64,000 nt of DNA from Arachis hypogaea (GCF_003086295.3 NC_092046.1:107611363-107675362); one strand, 5' to 3'; positions 12,507 to 23,795 are shown, counted from the stretch's first letter. The notes: a model not told the origin generated them from the sequence alone. Translations and numbers: made by a program.

Positions 12507-12683
12507 AAAATGAAAGTGCAATACTAAAGATAACTAGAAGCAAGCTAATATATATATCTATCCAAGTACTAAACAGTAGTAAAAAGTAAAGTGCTATCAA
12601 TATCTACAAAAGCATAATAAAACTGAAAATAAACTAAATAAGAGTGTTCAGGAGAGAATGTTTACACCCAAAATGTCATAGAT
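10936..12683 (-). mobile_element. Element X 3' untranslated region
   Basis: No gene seen. It holds a (CTAT)n run at about 11018-11045 and an (AT)n run of about 65 bp at 12440-12504. On the minus strand, a block near 11220-11290 (GATTAGAGTGTATACAC and AGGGTTCAAT) resembles the 3' region of Y and Y1. Open frames through the AT run translate to Tyr-Ile repeats and are discarded. Confidence 0.65.
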
Positions 12684-12719
12684 CCTCTCCCACACTTAAG
12701 TCATGCACTGTCCTCAGTG
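12684..12719 (-). other. Internal GAGGAC-loop hairpin and purine tract of X
   Basis: Minus strand: CACT-GAGGAC-AGTG (12706-12719), a short 4-bp stem, followed by AAGTGTGGGAGAGG (12684-12697). In X this second copy follows ORF3 rather than preceding it. Confidence 0.65.
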
Positions 12720-12742
12720 GTCAAAATAATCAATCGGGGGGA

Positions 12743-13687
12743 TCAAACATGAGAAGCTCCACCGTCAGATGGTGGTGGGTGGTGGTGACGCTGATAAACA
12801 ATAATGGCGCGGGATGCCTCTGTGGCGGTCTCAGCTGCCGGTCCCTCAACTGCCGGGTCAGCTGTCTCGACTGCCATCTCTACTGTCACTTCAGGTCTTG
12901 CTGCCTGCTCCTCGACTCTAGGCTCCTCAATCGTGGGCTCCGCGGGTCTTTGCTTAGGGTGTTCGACTGCCTGGCCAGCTTCAGCTGCTGGCTCCTTAGA
13001 TGCAGGCTCTTCGGCCTCAGGCTCTGGTGTATCTAGAGGAGGTGGACCAGGGTCTCTACCCTGAAACTCCGCCATTATCCATTGGAAGCGGTGAGTGTTG
13101 TGGTGCTCATAGCGGTGGACGGCCTGAATGATCTCCCGGCACAACTCATATGGTGTCTGGGGTTGGGGTGTGGGTGCGGGAGCTGTAGGAGGTGCTGAAG
13201 GTTCTGCTGCTGATGATAGAGGCTCAGTGATCTTCCTCTTCTTCTGCGGCAGTCCGTTGTAGTCGGCATATGGCAGGAATGGCTGCTTGCTGATGTAAAC
13301 AGACGTCTGGTCTATTGGGCATCTCTCTACTCCAGATAGAGCTGCTAATCTGGTGATCAACGATGGGAAGAGAATGTTGTATTTCTACTGTTGGTTCACC
13401 ATCTCCATCGACTCTCTGATAAGGGGAAGAACAAAGATCCTCTTTCCCTCCAGAATAGCCCACAGCAAAACTGACACACGAACTCTGATATGCGTGGCAT
13501 GCGTGCTTGGAAGAATGTAGTCGGCAATGATATGCTGCCAGATCCTTGCCTCTGGATTGAGATCAGTGCACGCAATGCTCAACAGAACTTCATTATCCCC
13601 TTTGCTGTACTCCCATCTAGCCTCAGGCTAGCCAATCTTTTCCAGAACCACATCCAAAGAAATTTGGCCCGTTGTCACGTCCTTCAT
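12743..13687 (-). pseudogene. ORF3 ('putative plant transposon protein') of X, broken
   Basis: One minus-strand frame of about 315 codons with two TAG stops (one near 13636, one at about 13384). The readable core includes LNPEARIWQHIIADYILPS, LLWAILEGKRIFV and LFPSLITRLAALSGV. These resemble the core of the third ORF in Athila-like elements, which databases call 'putative plant transposon protein' (recalled as Pfam Transposase_32). The C-terminal third is Pro/Glu/Ala-rich. The N-terminal part present in D and E is missing. The function of this protein family is unknown; no transposase catalytic triad is visible. Confidence 0.65.
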
Positions 13688-14337
13688 TATTTAAGTGTAA
13701 GCGTCGCGAGCCGGAGAAATCCCATTCAAGCAATTAAGCAAGCATACTATGTGCAGAAATAATGGGCAGCAGTCACAAAAATGGCAATTACATGTTACAC
13801 ACAGCAACATTCCTAGTTCCAGAAAAATCCAAACAATCAGTCGGCATCAATCAATATTCAATCGGAAACAGAAATCATCTAACCTAATGCCATCTAGTGT
13901 CTAGAACAGAATTCAAGATGCAGTTAAAGAAGTAAAATGAAACAGAAACAGCAACGAGCAGGTTACAGGGGAAGAAATGGAAACTGTGATGCAGAGGGAA
14001 GAGGAATGGAGGAAGGAATGGAAGGGCGAGGCGGAGAGGGGCGCAATGGCACAGAGGTCCGCCGCTGCTGGTGGCTGCTTGCTGGAACGGGAAGCGCGGC
14101 CTAAGGTTCTGGCATGGGAACAGGGAAGAGAAAGAAGAGAAATGTAGAAGGGAGATAGAGAGGAAGAGAGAGAGGGTTGTCGGCGACGGTGTGGTAGCGT
14201 GAACGGGGGGCTGAGAGGGGTTGGAGGTTGGGGTAGGGGTGCTTGTGTTTTGAGAGAGGGAAAAGAAGAAGAAAGGGGTGTGGTTTGGAAACTGAAGCGC
14301 GACACTCCCCTTTTCGAGTTAACATTCGAAAGGGGAT
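13688..14337 (-). mobile_element. Element X spacer between palindrome array and ORF3
   Basis: GC- and purine-rich (plus strand GGAAGAGAGAGAGGG) DNA with no recognised gene. On the minus strand it is a long CT-rich tract. The minus-strand open frames over 13913-14683 run through this tract into the palindrome array and look like composition artefacts. Confidence 0.5.
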
Positions 14338-14780
14338 CTGTGCGGACGCACAAGGTTGTGTGTGGACGCACACAGGGAAAAAAAAGGGTATTGTGCGCGC
14401 ACAAAGTCGTGCGGACGCTATGAATAGAAGGTCTAACACTTCCTGTGCGGGCGCACAAGATGGTGTGCGTTCGCACAGAAGGAGGAAAGGGGGTTGGGTT
14501 TACACGCACGGCCTGTGCGTGCGCTGCGACCAGGGGTTGTTTAAGGCTGTGCGTGCGCTCAGCTCGGTGCGCACGCACAAGGGCCTTCTTCTTTTTTCCT
14601 TTTGAAAGACAGGGTGAGGTGTGCGTTCGCACGCAGAGTGTGCGATCGCACAAGGAGAAAGGAAAGGTGGTATGCACACGCACCAGCCATGCGCGTGCTG
14701 CAAACAGAGGGAGTGTTCAGGGCCATGTGTGCGCACGATGCTGTGCGGACGCACAGGGAAGAGCTGTGCACACGCACAGG
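14338..14780 (-). repeat. Palindrome array of X (GTGCG..CGCAC type)
   Basis: A dozen or more imperfect copies of TGTGCGGACGCACA and variants (GTGCGCACGCAC, GTGCGTTCGCAC) are separated by 10-30 bp. The array lies between the post-stop hairpins and ORF3, the place used by the GGCGTTNAACGCC arrays in D, E, F and G and the ACGCGNNCGCGT array in Y. The related cluster in the X LTR uses the same palindrome. Confidence 0.88.
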
Positions 14781-14995
14781 TCTCTGTTCCTGCAATAAAA
14801 ATTTTGGCTCTAAGGCACCAAACTTGACATCCAAAAGAGGTTTTCAAGTCCCAAAACATCATAAAACTCCCAAAAATGCATTATTTCACTAAAATTACCT
14901 AACAAACATCAAAATAAATCTAACCAACTAAGCAATATAGCTAGTTATTCATGAAACAAAAGGTAAAAGAGGGAAAGTTAGAAGGATATTACCAT

Positions 14996-15044
14996 GGTGG
15001 GGTGTCTCCCACCTAGCACTTTGGTTAGATGTCCTAAGTTGGAC
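14996..15044 (-). other. Post-stop double hairpin of X
   Basis: Minus strand: GTCCAACTTAGGAC (15031-15044), then GGTGGG-AGACAC-CCCACC (14996-15013, 6-bp stem). The first starts 18 nt and the second 49 nt after the TAA at 15063-15065. The Y copy has the same 49-nt distance. Confidence 0.8.
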
Positions 15045-15062
15045 TTGGTGAGGAGATCCTTG

Positions 15063-16127
15063 TTAGGGCGGCTTATGCTTCCACTCCTCCTTGAATCTCC
15101 AACCAAGTTTGCTATTGATTCGATCTTCAAGGTCCCAATTAGATTGTATCAAACTCATGAGAGATTTCAAGCTAGCACTTAGGATCCAACTTCGTTGACT
15201 CTTGAAATTAATTCCCGGATCCCATATTTGAGTTCCTCTATCACCATCGACATGCTTGCGCACTCCCTGGAATCTACTAAATTGACTCTTACACCAAAAT
15301 TGAGCTCCAAATGTTAAGTTAGCTCCTTTGATGAACTTTCCATTTTCTTGCCAATTAACATTCTTCTCTTCACTATCCAATACTCCAAGAGAGGTTTGAA
15401 GTTAACCATCCGTTTCTAAAACGGCATATTGATGTGGGGCTAGAAAGCTTAGTGGAGAATTCTTCACCCACTCAATTTGCTCTTGCACAAATGCTTTCAC
15501 CTATTGGCAACTAAAATCTTCCTCAACCTCCTTTGAATCTTCTTCATCATCACTCAAGTCAAAAATTGGGGGTTGTGTGAAGTCTACATCAACATCTCCT
15601 TCAAAATCTAATAATGAAGGTTCATGAAGGTCATAGAAGGAATTACCTAAGTTGGACAAAAAATCTTGAATGATGGAATCCTCTTGATCAATTCCTACCC
15701 ACTCTTCATTTATCTCCCTTTGCACTTCATGTTGTGACTTGACGTCTTCTTCTTGATTTTGCAATTCTTCTTTCACTCCACACTTTTCACTTGGTCCCAC
15801 GCATTCATCCATTAGAATTTCTTGCTTGTGGCATGAACACAATGAAGCTAAATGACCCAAAGCTTTTGCTAAGTTAGACATAACTTGCTCTTGCTTCTTC
15901 CGGAACTCTTGTTGTTCTTGAATGAGCATGAAAAGTACTTCTTGTGTGGCTTGATCCATATATGAAGATGAAGATTGAGGTGATAAAGGTTGACAATCAA
16001 ACTCATGAGGGTAAGGGTTTTGGCTTTGTATGTAGTGAGGAGATGGTGTGTAAGATTGGTGATTATAAAGGTAAGTGTTTGGGTTCCATTGGGGTCCATT
16101 ATGGTGATGGTGTGAAAAAGTCATCAA
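15063..16127 (-). pseudogene. Unrecognised gag-position protein of X, two stops
   Basis: A single minus-strand frame of about 355 codons, with TAG at about 15498 and TAA at about 15400. Order: a His/Asn/Tyr/Pro-rich start (FSHHHHNGPQWNPNTY), a helix-prone stretch around ATQEVLFMLIQEQQEFRKKQ, an acidic middle, then a C-terminal part with WVKNSPLSF, IWDPGI and a final WKHKPP. The C-terminal part aligns with the 498-aa ORF of Y (WVKFSSLTF, IWDPGI, YKHKPP). It begins soon after the primer site, where gag is expected, but I see no gag, zinc knuckle, protease or RT. Function unknown; the stops may be recent. Confidence 0.75.
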
Positions 16128-16233
16128 GAAAATATAAACAAAAACCTACTAGGAAAAGCAAACAAACAACCAAAAAGAGCTATTTACACTATTAACATAT
16201 TCATAACAACCAAAAGATATAACACCGTTTACA

Positions 16234-16251
16234 TCCCAGGCAACGGCACTA
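16234..16251 (-). other. Primer-binding site of X (tRNA-Asp type)
   Basis: Minus strand TAGTGCCGTTGCCTGGGA, a degraded match to the tRNA-Asp 3' end, lies four bases inside the X 5' LTR. It fixes the orientation of X. Confidence 0.78.
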
Positions 16252-16255
16252 AATT

Positions 16256-16321
16256 TGATAAAGAGAATTTATCGTTAATCTAGATTTTCACAAAATAGAA
16301 TTCCATCGTTGAAAGTATAGT
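16256..16321 (-). mobile_element. Element X 5' LTR, outer 66 bp
   Basis: TGATAAAGAGAATTTATC onward copies the 3' LTR start at 9227. It is interrupted by D after ATAGT (16317-16321) and resumes at 28452. Confidence 0.88.
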
Positions 16322-17867
16322 TGATGAGCGGATATTTTATATGCTTTTTGGGGTTAATTTCATATAGTTTTTAGTATGTTTTAGTTAGTTTTTAGTTTAT
16401 TTTCATTAGTTTCTAGGAAAAATTCATATTTCTAGACTTTACTATGAGTTTGTGTGTTTTTCTATAATTTCAGGTATTTTCTGGCAAAAATTGAGGGAGC
16501 TGAGCAAAAATCTGATTCAGGCTGAAAAAGAACTGCTGATGCTGTTGGATCCTGACCTCTCTACACTCGGAATAAAATTTCTAGAGCTACAAGAGTCCAA
16601 TTGACGCGTTTCCAATTGCGTTAGAAAGTAGACATTCAGAGGTTTCCAGCAATATATAATAGTCCATACTTTGCTCAAGGATAGATGACGTAAACTGGCG
16701 TTCAACGCCAGTTCCATGTTGCAGTCTGGCGTCCAGCGCCAGAAACACGTTACAAGTTGGAGTTCAACGCCAGAAATAGGTTACAGCCTGGCGTTGAACG
16801 CCCAAAACAGCCCAGGCACGTGAGAAGCTTTAGTCTCAGCCCCAGCACACACCAAGTGGGCCCCAAAAGTGGATTTCTACACTATCTATCATAGTTTACT
16901 CATTTTCTGTAAACCTAGGTTACTAGTTTAGTATTTAAACAACTTTTAGAGATTTATTTTACATCTCATAACATTTTAGATCTGAATTTTGTACTCTTTG
17001 ACAGCATGAGTCTCTAAACTCCATTGTTGGCGGTGAAGAGCTCTGTTGTGTCTCGATGAATTAATGCAAGTATTTCTGTTTTCCATTCAAACATGCGTGT
17101 TCCTATCTAAGATATCCATTCACACTTCAACATGAATGTAATGAAAGTGACAATCATCATCATTCCCCCACGAACGCGTACCTGACAACCACTTCCGTTC
17201 ACCGTAGAATGAATGAATATCTCTTGGATCTCTTAATCAGAATCTTCGTGGTATAAGCTAGATTGATGGCAGCATTCAAGAGAATCCGGAAAGTCTAAAC
17301 CTTGTCTGTGGTATTCCGAGTAGGATTCAAGGATTGAATGACTGTGACGAGCTTCAAACTCGCGAGTGATGGGCGTAGTGACAGACGCAAAAGGATAGTA
17401 AATCCTATTCCGGTACGATTGAGAACCTGCAGATGATTAGCCGTGCGGTGACAGCGCACCTGGACCTTTTTACTGGAAGGATGGATGGTAGCCATTGACA
17501 ACGGTGATCCACTAACACATAGCTTGCCATAGGAGGACGTGCGTGCGTGAATCAGGAAATAGAGGAAAGCAGAATTTCAGAAGACAAAGCATCTCCAAAA
17601 CTCCAACATATTCTCCATTACTGCATACAAGTATAATTTGTGTTCCGCCCTTCTTACTTTTTACAATTCAAATTAAGAATTATTATTGATATTATATCCT
17701 GACTAAGAGTTACGAGATAACCATAGCTTGCTTCAAGCCAACAATCTCCGTGGGATCGACCCTTACTCACGTAAGGTATTACTTGGACGACCCAGTGCAC
17801 TTGCTGGTTAGTTGTTCGAAGTTGTAAGAGAGTAATGTGAACATTGACATTACAATTTCGTGCACCA
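16322..17867 (+). mobile_element. Element D 5' LTR
   Basis: It begins TGATGAGCGGATATTTTA and ends TTTCGTGCACCA, 1,546 bp, against 1,547 bp for the 3' LTR at 26905-28451. The two look almost identical by eye, suggesting a recent insertion. Palindromes (GGCGTTCAACGCC and variants) are at about 16697-16803. Candidate TATA-like TATTTAAA lies at 16932-16939. The upstream block around AATTGCGTTAGAAAGTAGAC and AATATATAAT is shared with the Y family. Confidence 0.92.
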
Positions 17868-17873
17868 AGTTTT

Positions 17874-17891
17874 TGGCGCCATTGCCGGGGA
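17874..17891 (+). other. Primer-binding site of D (tRNA-Asp type)
   Basis: TGGCGCCATTGCCGGGGA, one base from the tRNA-Asp complement, lies six bases after the LTR. Confidence 0.9.
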
Positions 17892-18671
17892 TTGTTTAAG
17901 TTTGAACAACTGACGGTGAATCCTGTTGCTTAGATTAGGAAAATTTTGTCTTTTGGGTCAGAGTCTTTTATATTCTTTTCAAAAAAAAAATAAATAAAAA
18001 TAAAAATAATATTTTTTCTTAGTTATTAAAAATATTTTCCAAAACAAGTGTTACATTTACTGCCCATTTGGCTAGAGCGTTGGTCTGTGTTCTTGGTAAT
18101 TGGGTACCTTCTTTTTAAAATTCTTTTTCAAAAATAATTTTTACATTAAATCTTATGCCAAAGTTTAAGTTTGGTGTTTTCTTGTTGATTTTTCTTTGGT
18201 TTTCAAAAAATCTTATTTTGGTTTTCTAAAAATTTTAAGTTTGGTGTTCTTTCTTCATGTTCTTGTGTTCTTGAGTTTTCCTTGTGTCTTGATCTTAAAA
18301 TTTTTAAGTTTGGTGTTCCTTGGTGTTTTCCCTCCAAAATTTTCGAAAACAAGGAGCATTAGATCTAAAAATTTTAAATCTTGTGCTATCTTATTTTTTT
18401 TCTCTCTCCTCTTTAAATTCAAAAATATCTTTTCTCTCTATTTTAAAGCAAATTTTCGAAATTTACCTTTAAAATTCAGATTTTTATTTCAAAATTTAAA
18501 ACCTTTTTCAAAAATCATCATATCCTTTTCAAAACTTCCTAACCACTTTCTCTCTGCTCATTTTTTCAAAAATCTTCACCCATTTTTATTTATTTTATTT
18601 TCGAAATAAATAAATCAATAAATAAATAAATAAAAATAATTTTTTTATTACATCATCTCCCTTTCTCCATC
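17892..18671 (+). mobile_element. Element D leader
   Basis: Non-coding T-rich leader with three copies of AAGTTTGGTGTT near 18166, 18237 and 18305. The block at about 18400-18500 (ATTCAAAAATATCTTTTCTCT and a run through CAGATTTTTATTTCAAAATT) closely resembles the leader of Y at 58810-58920. It is a plausible packaging region. The long open frame here is low-complexity Phe/Leu/Ser and is not taken as a gene. Confidence 0.7.
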
Positions 18672-20591
18672 ATGGATCTAAGTGGAAATGAACAGTCCAG
18701 AAGGACTCTGGGGTCATATGCTAACCCCTCTACTGCTTCATATGGGAGTAGTATATGCATACCCTCCATTGGAGTCAGTAGCTTTGAGTTGAATCCTCAG
18801 CTCATTATCATGGTACAGCAAAGCTGCCAGTATTCTAGTCTTCCACAGGAAGAACCTATAGAGTTTCTGGCACAGTTTTTACAAATTGCTGACATAGTAC
18901 ATGATAAGGAAGTAGATTAGGATGTCTACAGATTATTACTGTTTCCATTTGCTGTAAAAGACCAAGCCAAGAGGTGGTTAAATAACCAACCTAAGGCTAG
19001 CATAAGGACATGGAAACAGCTGACAGAAAAATTCCTGAATCAATACTTTCCTCCAAAACGGATGACACAGCTAAGGCTGGACATCCAAGGCTTTAAACAA
19101 GGAGATAATGAATCTCTTTATGATGCCTGGGAGAGATACAGAGAGATGCTACGAAAATGCCCCTCTGAAATGTTTTCAGAGTGGGTTCAGTTAGACATCT
19201 TCTATTATGGGCTTACAGAAAGAGCTCAGATCTTTCTAGATTACTCAACTGGTGGATCTATCCACATGAGAAAGACAATTGAAGAAGCTCAAGAGCTCAT
19301 TGATACAGTTGCCAAAAATCAGCATCTGTACCTAAGCAGTGACCCTTCCATGAAAGAAGAGGCTAAAACAGTAACTACTGAACTCAGTCCTGTAGAACAA
19401 GCTGCTGAATTCAATCAGCAATTGGACTTTCTAACACAACAGTTAGCCGAATTCAAAGATAGACTACAAGAGACAAGGATGGCTAATATAAATATGGAAG
19501 AACAATTGAAGCAAACAAAACAGCAGCTGTCAAAACAAATAACAGAAGAATGCCAAGCAGTTCAATTAAGAAGTGGGAAAACATTAAATACCCCACATCA
19601 AGGCAGCAGGAAGCCAAGAAATGAGCAAACCACCCAAAATCCATCTGAGGACAGTAAGAGCCCAGGAAAAAATAATTCTGGCGTTAAAACGCCAGAAATT
19701 GGGTGGAAGGCTGGCGCTGAACGCCCAGACCATGCTCAGGACTGGCGTTCAAAGCCAGAAACAAGCAAGGAACTGGCGTTGAACGCCCAAAGGAAGCAAA
19801 GTTCTGGCGTTCAGACGATAGGAACAGATGAGGAATTGGCATCTAACGTCACTCCAACTTCTAACTCTGGCACTCAAATGCCAGAGAGGGATCAGACATA
19901 CACAAGTGCTGATGACAACCCCTCTAAAAAGGCTTCTTCAACTATTTCTGTAGGAAATAAACCTACAGCAACCAAGGTTGAGGAATATAAAGCCAAGATA
20001 CCTTATCCTCAAAAACTCCGCCAAGAGGAGCAGGATAAGCAATTTGCTCGCTTTGCAGATTATTTCAGGACTCTTGAAATTAAGATTCCGTTTGCAGAGG
20101 CACTTGAGCAAATACCTTCTTATGCCAAGTTCATGAAAGAGATCTTGAGTCATAAGAATGATTGGAGAGAAACTGAAAGAGTTCTCCTCACTGAAGAATG
20201 CAGTGCAGTCATTCTGAAAAGCTTTCCTGAAAAGCTTAAAGATCCCGGAAGCTTTCTAATACCATGCACATTAGAGGGAAATTGCACCAGGACAGCTTTA
20301 TGCGATCTTGGGGCAAGCATCAACCTAATACCTGCATCCACTATCAGAAAGCTTGGTTTAACTGAAGAAGTTAAACCAACCCGGATATGTCTCCAACTTG
20401 CTGATGGCTCCATTAAATACCCATCAGGCGCGATTGAGGACATGATTGTCAGGGTTGGGCCATTCGCCTTTCCCACTGACTTCGTAGTGCTGGAGATGGA
20501 GGAGCACAAGAGTGCTACTCTCATTTTAGGAAGACCTTTCCTAGCAACTGGACAAACTCTCATTGATGTCCAAAAAGGGAAAGTCACCTGA
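18672..20591 (+). pseudogene. gag: gag-protease of D, one stop, one frameshift
   Basis: Gag residues run from the start through FPFAVKDQAKRWLNNQPKA and FPPKRMTQLRLDIQGF; the aspartic protease has LCDLGASINLIP and a second conserved LILGRPFLAT. A TAG at 18918-18920 splits gag. A one-base loss near 20589 takes the reading out of frame right after the protease, where gag-pol would continue. The region 19676-19886 of gag contains several palindromes of the element's own array, decoded as low-conservation peptide. The start follows a long untranslated leader, and the MSR-type short upstream frame of E and F is absent. Confidence 0.85.
19676..19886 (+). repeat. Palindrome array inside gag coding sequence of D
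   Basis: Copies include TCTGGCGTTAAAACGCCAGA, TGGCGCTGAACGCCCA, CTGGCGTTCAAAGCCAG, CTGGCGTTGAACGCCC and CTCTGGCACTCAAATGCCAGAG. They lie in the variable stretch between gag and protease and use the same palindrome as the LTR and post-pol arrays of D. Confidence 0.85.
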
Positions 20592-20593
20592 GA

Positions 20594-21406
20594 GTCAATG
20601 AAGATGAGTTTAAGTTGAATGCTGTCAATGCCATGCAGCATCCAGACACACCAAAAGACTGCATGAAAATTGATCTTATTGACTCTTTGGTAGAAGAGAT
20701 CAACATCGCTGAGAGTCTCGAATCAGAGCTGGAAAACATCTTTAAAGATGTTCCACCTGATCTAGAGGATTCAGAGGAATTGAAAGAGTCTCTGAAATTT
20801 CCTCAGGAAGAGGAAAAACCTCCTAAACCCGAGCTCAAACCATTACCACCATCCCTGAAATATGCATTTCTGGGAGAAGGTGATACTTTTCCAGTGATCA
20901 TAAGCTCTGCTTTAAATCCACAGGAAGAGGAAGCACTAATTCAAGTGCTAAGGACACACAAGACAGCTCTTGGGTGGTCCATAAGTGACCTTAAGGGTAT
21001 AAGCCCAGCTAGATGCATGCACAAGATCTTATTGGAGGACAATGCTAAGCCAGTGGTTCAATCACAGAGGCGGCTAAATCCAACCATGAAGGAAGTGGTG
21101 CAGAAAGAGGTCACTAAATTACTGGAGGCTGGGATTATTTATCCTATTTCAGATAGCCCCTGGGTGAGTCCTGTTCAAGTTGTCCCTAAAAAGGAAGGCA
21201 TGACAGTGGTTCATAATGAAAAAAATGAACTGGTTCCTACAAGAACAGTTATAGGGTGGCGCATGTGTATTGATTACAGAAGGCTCAATACAGCCACCAG
21301 AAAGGATCATTTTCCTTTACCATTCATAGACCAGATGCTAGAAAGACTAGCAGGTCATAATTATTACTGCAACCTTTCAGAGATGCATGCTCTCTATTTT
21401 CTCTGA
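20594..21406 (+). pseudogene. pol: Reverse transcriptase N-terminal half of D, frameshifted
   Basis: After the frameshift the frame carries the linker, then early RT (EAGIIYPISDSPWVSPVQVV, MCIDYRRLNTATRKDHFPLP). It breaks near 21380: the next frame resumes at the region just before the catalytic FMDDFLVYG. The stretch between, which in Ty3/gypsy RTs holds the first catalytic Asp, is missing, by my estimate about 50 codons. This RT cannot be active. Confidence 0.85.
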
Positions 21407-22565
21407 AATGGTGGAAAAATTTCTGGAAGTCTTCATGGATGACTTCTTAGTATATGGAGACTCATTCAGCTCCTGTCTTGATCACCTGACACTGGTTTTG
21501 AAAAGATGCCAAGAGACCAACCTGGTTTTAAACTGGGAAAAATGTCACTTTATGGTGACTGAAGGGATTATCCTTGGGCATAAAATTTCAAACAAGGGAA
21601 TAGAGGTGGATCAAGCTAAAATAGAGGTAATTGAAAAATTACCACCACCTGCCAATGTTAAGGCAATCAGAAGCTTTCTGGGGCATGCAGGATTCTATAG
21701 GAGGTTTATAAAGGATTTTTTGAAAATTGCAAAACCTCTAAGCAACCTGCTAGCTGCTGACACACCATTTGTGTTTGACACAGAGTGTCTGCAGGCGTTT
21801 GAAACTCTGAAAGCTAAGCTGGTCACAGCACCAGTTATCTCTGAACCAGACTGGACATTACCGTTCGAATTAATGTGTGATGCCAGTGATCATGCCATTG
21901 GTGCAGTACTGGGACAGAGGCATGACAAGCTTCTGCATGTCATTTATTATGCTAGCTGTGTTTTGAATGATGCCCAGAAAAATTACACAACCACAGAAAA
22001 AGAATTGCTTGCAGTGGTTTATGCTATTGACAAGTTTAGATCATACTTAGTAGGATCAAAAGTGATTGTGTACACAGATCATGTTGCTCTTAAATATCTA
22101 CTCACAAAGCAGGATTCAAAACCCAGACTCATAAGATGGGTGTTGCTTCTGCAAGAGTTTGATATAGAAATAAGAGACAAAAAAAGGACAGAGAACCAAG
22201 TGGCTGACCATCTGTCCCGGATAGAACCAGTGGAAGGGGCGTCCTCCCCCTCTATTGAGATCTCTGAAACTTTTCCGGATGAGCATTTGTTCGCCATTCA
22301 GGAATTACCATGGTTTGCAGACATTGCAAACTACAAAGCTGCAAGGTTCATTCCCAAGGAGTACAGCAGGCAACAAAAGAAAAAATTAATTACTGATGCA
22401 AAGTACTACTTGTGGGATGAACCCTATCTCTTTAAGAGATGTGCAGACGGCATAATCCGTAGGTGTGTGCCTAAGGAAGAAGCACAAAGGATCTTATGGC
22501 ATTGCCATGGGTCACAATATGGAGGTCATTTCGGAGGTAAGCGAACAGCCACCAAGGTCCTCTAA
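21387..22565 (+). pseudogene. pol: RT C-terminal part, RNase H and integrase zinc region of D
   Basis: Contains the RT catalytic box as FMDDFLVYG, the connection ([13 protein letters not shown]) and RNase H ([45 protein letters not shown]). It then enters the integrase HHCC zinc region ([14 protein letters not shown]). A TAA at 22563-22565 stops it inside that zinc region; the G copy reads CAA there. The reading frame is unchanged downstream. Confidence 0.88.
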
Positions 22566-23588
22566 TGTGGTTTCTACTGGCCTACACTTTACAGAGATTC
22601 CAGAGAGTTTGTACATAACTGTGACAGTTGCCAGAGAGCTGGTAATTTGCCTCCAAGTTACGCCATGCCTCAACAAGGAATCTTGGAGATTGAGTTATTT
22701 GACGTATGGGGTATTGATTTCATGGGGCCTTTCCCACCATCATACTCAAACACTTATATTCTGGTGGCGGTTGACTATGTATCAAAGTGGGTAGAGGCCA
22801 TTGCCACACCTACTAATGATACTAAAACATTACTGAAGATCCTCCAGAAACATATATTTAGCAGGTTTGGTGTCTCTAGGGTACTAATCAGTGATGGGGG
22901 CACTCACTTCTGCAACAAACAGCTTTACTCTGCCATGGTCCGGTATGGGATTCGCCATAAGGTGGCAACTCCATATCATCCACAGACAAATGGGCAAGCT
23001 GAAGTCTCTAACAGAGAACTAAAAAGAATCCTGGAACGGACTGTAAGCACCCGAAGAAAGGATTGGGCACGAAGCTTGGATGATGCTCTGTGGGCTTACA
23101 GAATAGCATTCAAGACTCCCATAGGGACCTCTCCTTACCAACTTGTGTATGGTAAGGCTTGTCACCTGCCCGTGGAACTGGAACATAAGGCCTACTGGGT
23201 AACCAGATTCCTTAACTTTGATGCCAAATTAGCTGGAGAGAAAAGATTGCTCCAGCTGAATGAGCTAGAGGAATTCAGATTCACTGCTTTCAAAAATGCC
23301 AAGCTTTACAAAGAGAAATAAAAAAGGTGGCATGATAGAAAGCTGTCATCTAGAATCTTTGAACCAGGACAAAAGGTTCTGTTGTTTAACTCTAGGCTCA
23401 GGCTATTTCCCGGGAAACTGAAGTCCCGGTGGAGAGGACCATATGTGATTACAAGTGTATCACCATATGGTTATGTGGAGCTTCAAGATATTGATTCTGA
23501 TAAGAAGTTCATTGTTAATGGACAGAGAATCAAGCACTATCTTGAAGGCAATGTTGAGCAAGAGTGCTCAAGGCTGAGGCTAGATTAA
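22566..23588 (+). pseudogene. pol: Integrase core and C-terminal part of D, one internal stop
   Basis: The frame continues from the previous entry. The DDE core shows [23 protein letters not shown] and [20 protein letters not shown] at 23319-23321 separates the core from the C-terminal module with [15 protein letters not shown] (GPY/F type). No chromodomain is visible, as expected for Athila-type elements. Integrase joins element cDNA to the chromosome; this copy is broken but the catalytic residues are still readable. Confidence 0.88.
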
Positions 23589-23600
23589 AAACTCAGCAAG

Positions 23601-23647
23601 GTCCAGCTAAAGACAATAAAGAAGCGCTTGCTAGGAGGCAACCCAGC
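23601..23647 (+). other. Post-stop double hairpin of D
   Basis: GTCCAGCTAAAGAC (23601-23614, stem GTC/GAC with an AGCT-type loop), then GCTAGG-AGGCAA-CCCAGC (23630-23647, five of six pairs). They start 12 and 41 nt after the pol stop at 23586-23588. Spacing is identical in G. Confidence 0.8.
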
Positions 23648-23795
23648 CATGGGGCATCACTTCCTCTAAGCATTTTGCCCTATTCTTGATTTTATTTGTT
23701 TATATAAAGTTCATTGATACTAAGGTAAAGAGTCAATTGTATAAGTTTACAGGGTTACAGAAGGATTCTGCACACAAAATAGAGAAAAAGAGCTC

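Noticed and set aside
12376..12600. Open frame of Tyr-Ile repeats
   Set aside because: It is read through an (AT)n microsatellite.
14101..14862. Several open frames on both strands with Cys-Val-Arg-Thr-His repeats
   Set aside because: They are translations of the GTGCG..CGCAC palindrome array; the repeat reads open in several frames on both strands and has no domain.
18196..18609. Hydrophobic 137-codon frame in the D leader, possibly a membrane protein
   Set aside because: Phe/Leu/Ser low complexity from a T-rich leader; no counterpart in the leaders of E, F or Y.
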